From: Mariprofundaceae bacterium
Lineage (GTDB): Bacteria; Pseudomonadota; Zetaproteobacteria; Mariprofundales; Mariprofundaceae
Direction of reading: 5' to 3'
DNA length: 5,665 bases
Assembly: GCA_030950975.1 (NCBI GenBank)
Contig: JAUZQL010000166.1
Coordinates: 1-5,665 of the forward strand
This document shows, in pieces, positions 5,269 to 5,665 of this stretch (the stretch's first letter is position 1; every line of letters starts with the position of its first letter). A program made the translations under genes and the position numbers. The notes below the pieces were generated by a model. It was not told where the DNA came from. It saw only the letters and a list, made by a program, of their open reading frames with translations, and did not search any database.

Positions 5269-5665
5269 ACCCACACGCCACCATTTATCGGCACAACATT
5301 TATGTAAGCGATATGGCAGCAAAACAGTCGTACATTCCATCAGTTTGGATGTGTATTCAGGCGAATGTGTCGGTTTATTGGGTGCAAATGGTGCGGGGAA
5401 AACGACCAGCTTTTATATGGTGTGTGGTTTGGTGGAAGCCAATGCAGGGCAAGTTTTATTAGATGGTGAAGACTTGGTGCATTTACCCATGCATATGCGG
5501 GCGCGTCGTGGTATTGGTTATTTACCTCAAGAAGCCAGTATTTTTCGTAAACTGACGGTGCGTGAAAATTTATTGGCGATTTTTGAAACACTTAAGATGC
5601 CAGCCATTCAAGTGGAAGAAGAATTGGAAGGTTTGTTGGTCGATTTTGGTTTGGAAGCGGTGCAA
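5261..5665 (+). CDS. lptB: LptB, ATPase of the lipopolysaccharide exporter (partial, runs off the window)
   Basis: The first 135 residues of an ABC ATPase are present, open to the window edge. Full-length LptB is about 240 residues. As the cytoplasmic motor of LptB2FGC it powers extraction of lipopolysaccharide from the inner membrane. The Walker A motif GANGAGKTT is at 41-49. The Q-loop Gln90 is in RARRGIGYLPQEASIFRK, a stretch nearly identical to E. coli LptB and characteristic of this family rather than LivF/LivG amino-acid transporters. The signature LSGGE, Walker B and H-loop lie beyond the window. ATG 5261 overlaps the last eight bases of lptA and has AAGG at 5249-5252 with eight-base spacing, so the pair is co-transcribed and probably co-translated. 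Confidence 0.96.
   Translation, partial: MSEPTRHHLSAQHLCKRYGSKTVVHSISLDVYSGECVGLLGANGAGKTTSFYMVCGLVEANAGQVLLDGEDLVHLPMHMRARRGIGYLPQEASIFRKLTVRENLLAIFETLKMPAIQVEEELEGLLVDFGLEAVQ

Noticed and set aside
5265..5462. 65-codon plus-strand ORF overlapping the start of lptB
   Set aside because: It is a shifted frame of lptB. The frame starting at 5261 carries Walker A and the Q-loop and runs open to the window edge.

Overview
The window is ordinary-looking, fully coding chromosome of a Gram-negative bacterium. It carries lipopolysaccharide export genes (LptA, LptB), an IspB-type polyprenyl diphosphate synthase for the quinone side chain, and a sigma-32 heat-shock factor, a set that points to a proteobacterium. 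Base composition is moderately AT-rich and even throughout, and nothing suggests recent transfer. The combination of a SufU/SufT-type Suf operon with rpoH, ispB and lptAB would fit a gamma- or zetaproteobacterium-like lineage, but I cannot place it further from sequence alone.

Layout, all genes on the + strand. Positions 1-2788 are the 3' part of an iron-sulfur cluster assembly (Suf) operon: the tail of a probable sufD, then sufS (cysteine desulfurase), sufU (zinc-type sulfur acceptor), sufT (DUF59/MIP18 maturation factor), a small Rieske-type [2Fe-2S] protein, and a 67-residue cysteine-rich protein of unknown function starting with GTG. Junctions are extremely tight: three share the bases TAATG as stop and start, one has a 1-base gap, one has none. 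This implies co-translation of the set. SufS would release sulfur from cysteine, SufU would carry it to the SufBCD scaffold, and SufT would help mature clients. The Rieske protein and the cysteine-rich protein are candidate electron-transfer or metal-binding accessories.

Positions 2789-2882 form a short intergenic region with a consensus TATAAT box, followed by rpoH (2883-3713) with a strong GGAGG ribosome binding site. A 37-base gap then leads to ispB (3751-4746), which has no Shine-Dalgarno sequence but has promoter-like boxes that would place transcription initiation at or next to its ATG. After a 57-base gap come lptA (4804-5268) and lptB (5261 to the window edge), overlapping by 8 bases. 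They encode the periplasmic bridge and cytoplasmic ATPase of the LPS export machine.

I found no mobile element, CRISPR array, structural RNA gene, convincing rho-independent terminator or broken gene. No gene-free stretch exceeds 100 bases. The parts most worth a second look are the Suf accessory genes, especially the 67-residue cysteine-rich protein, and the possibly leaderless ispB start.
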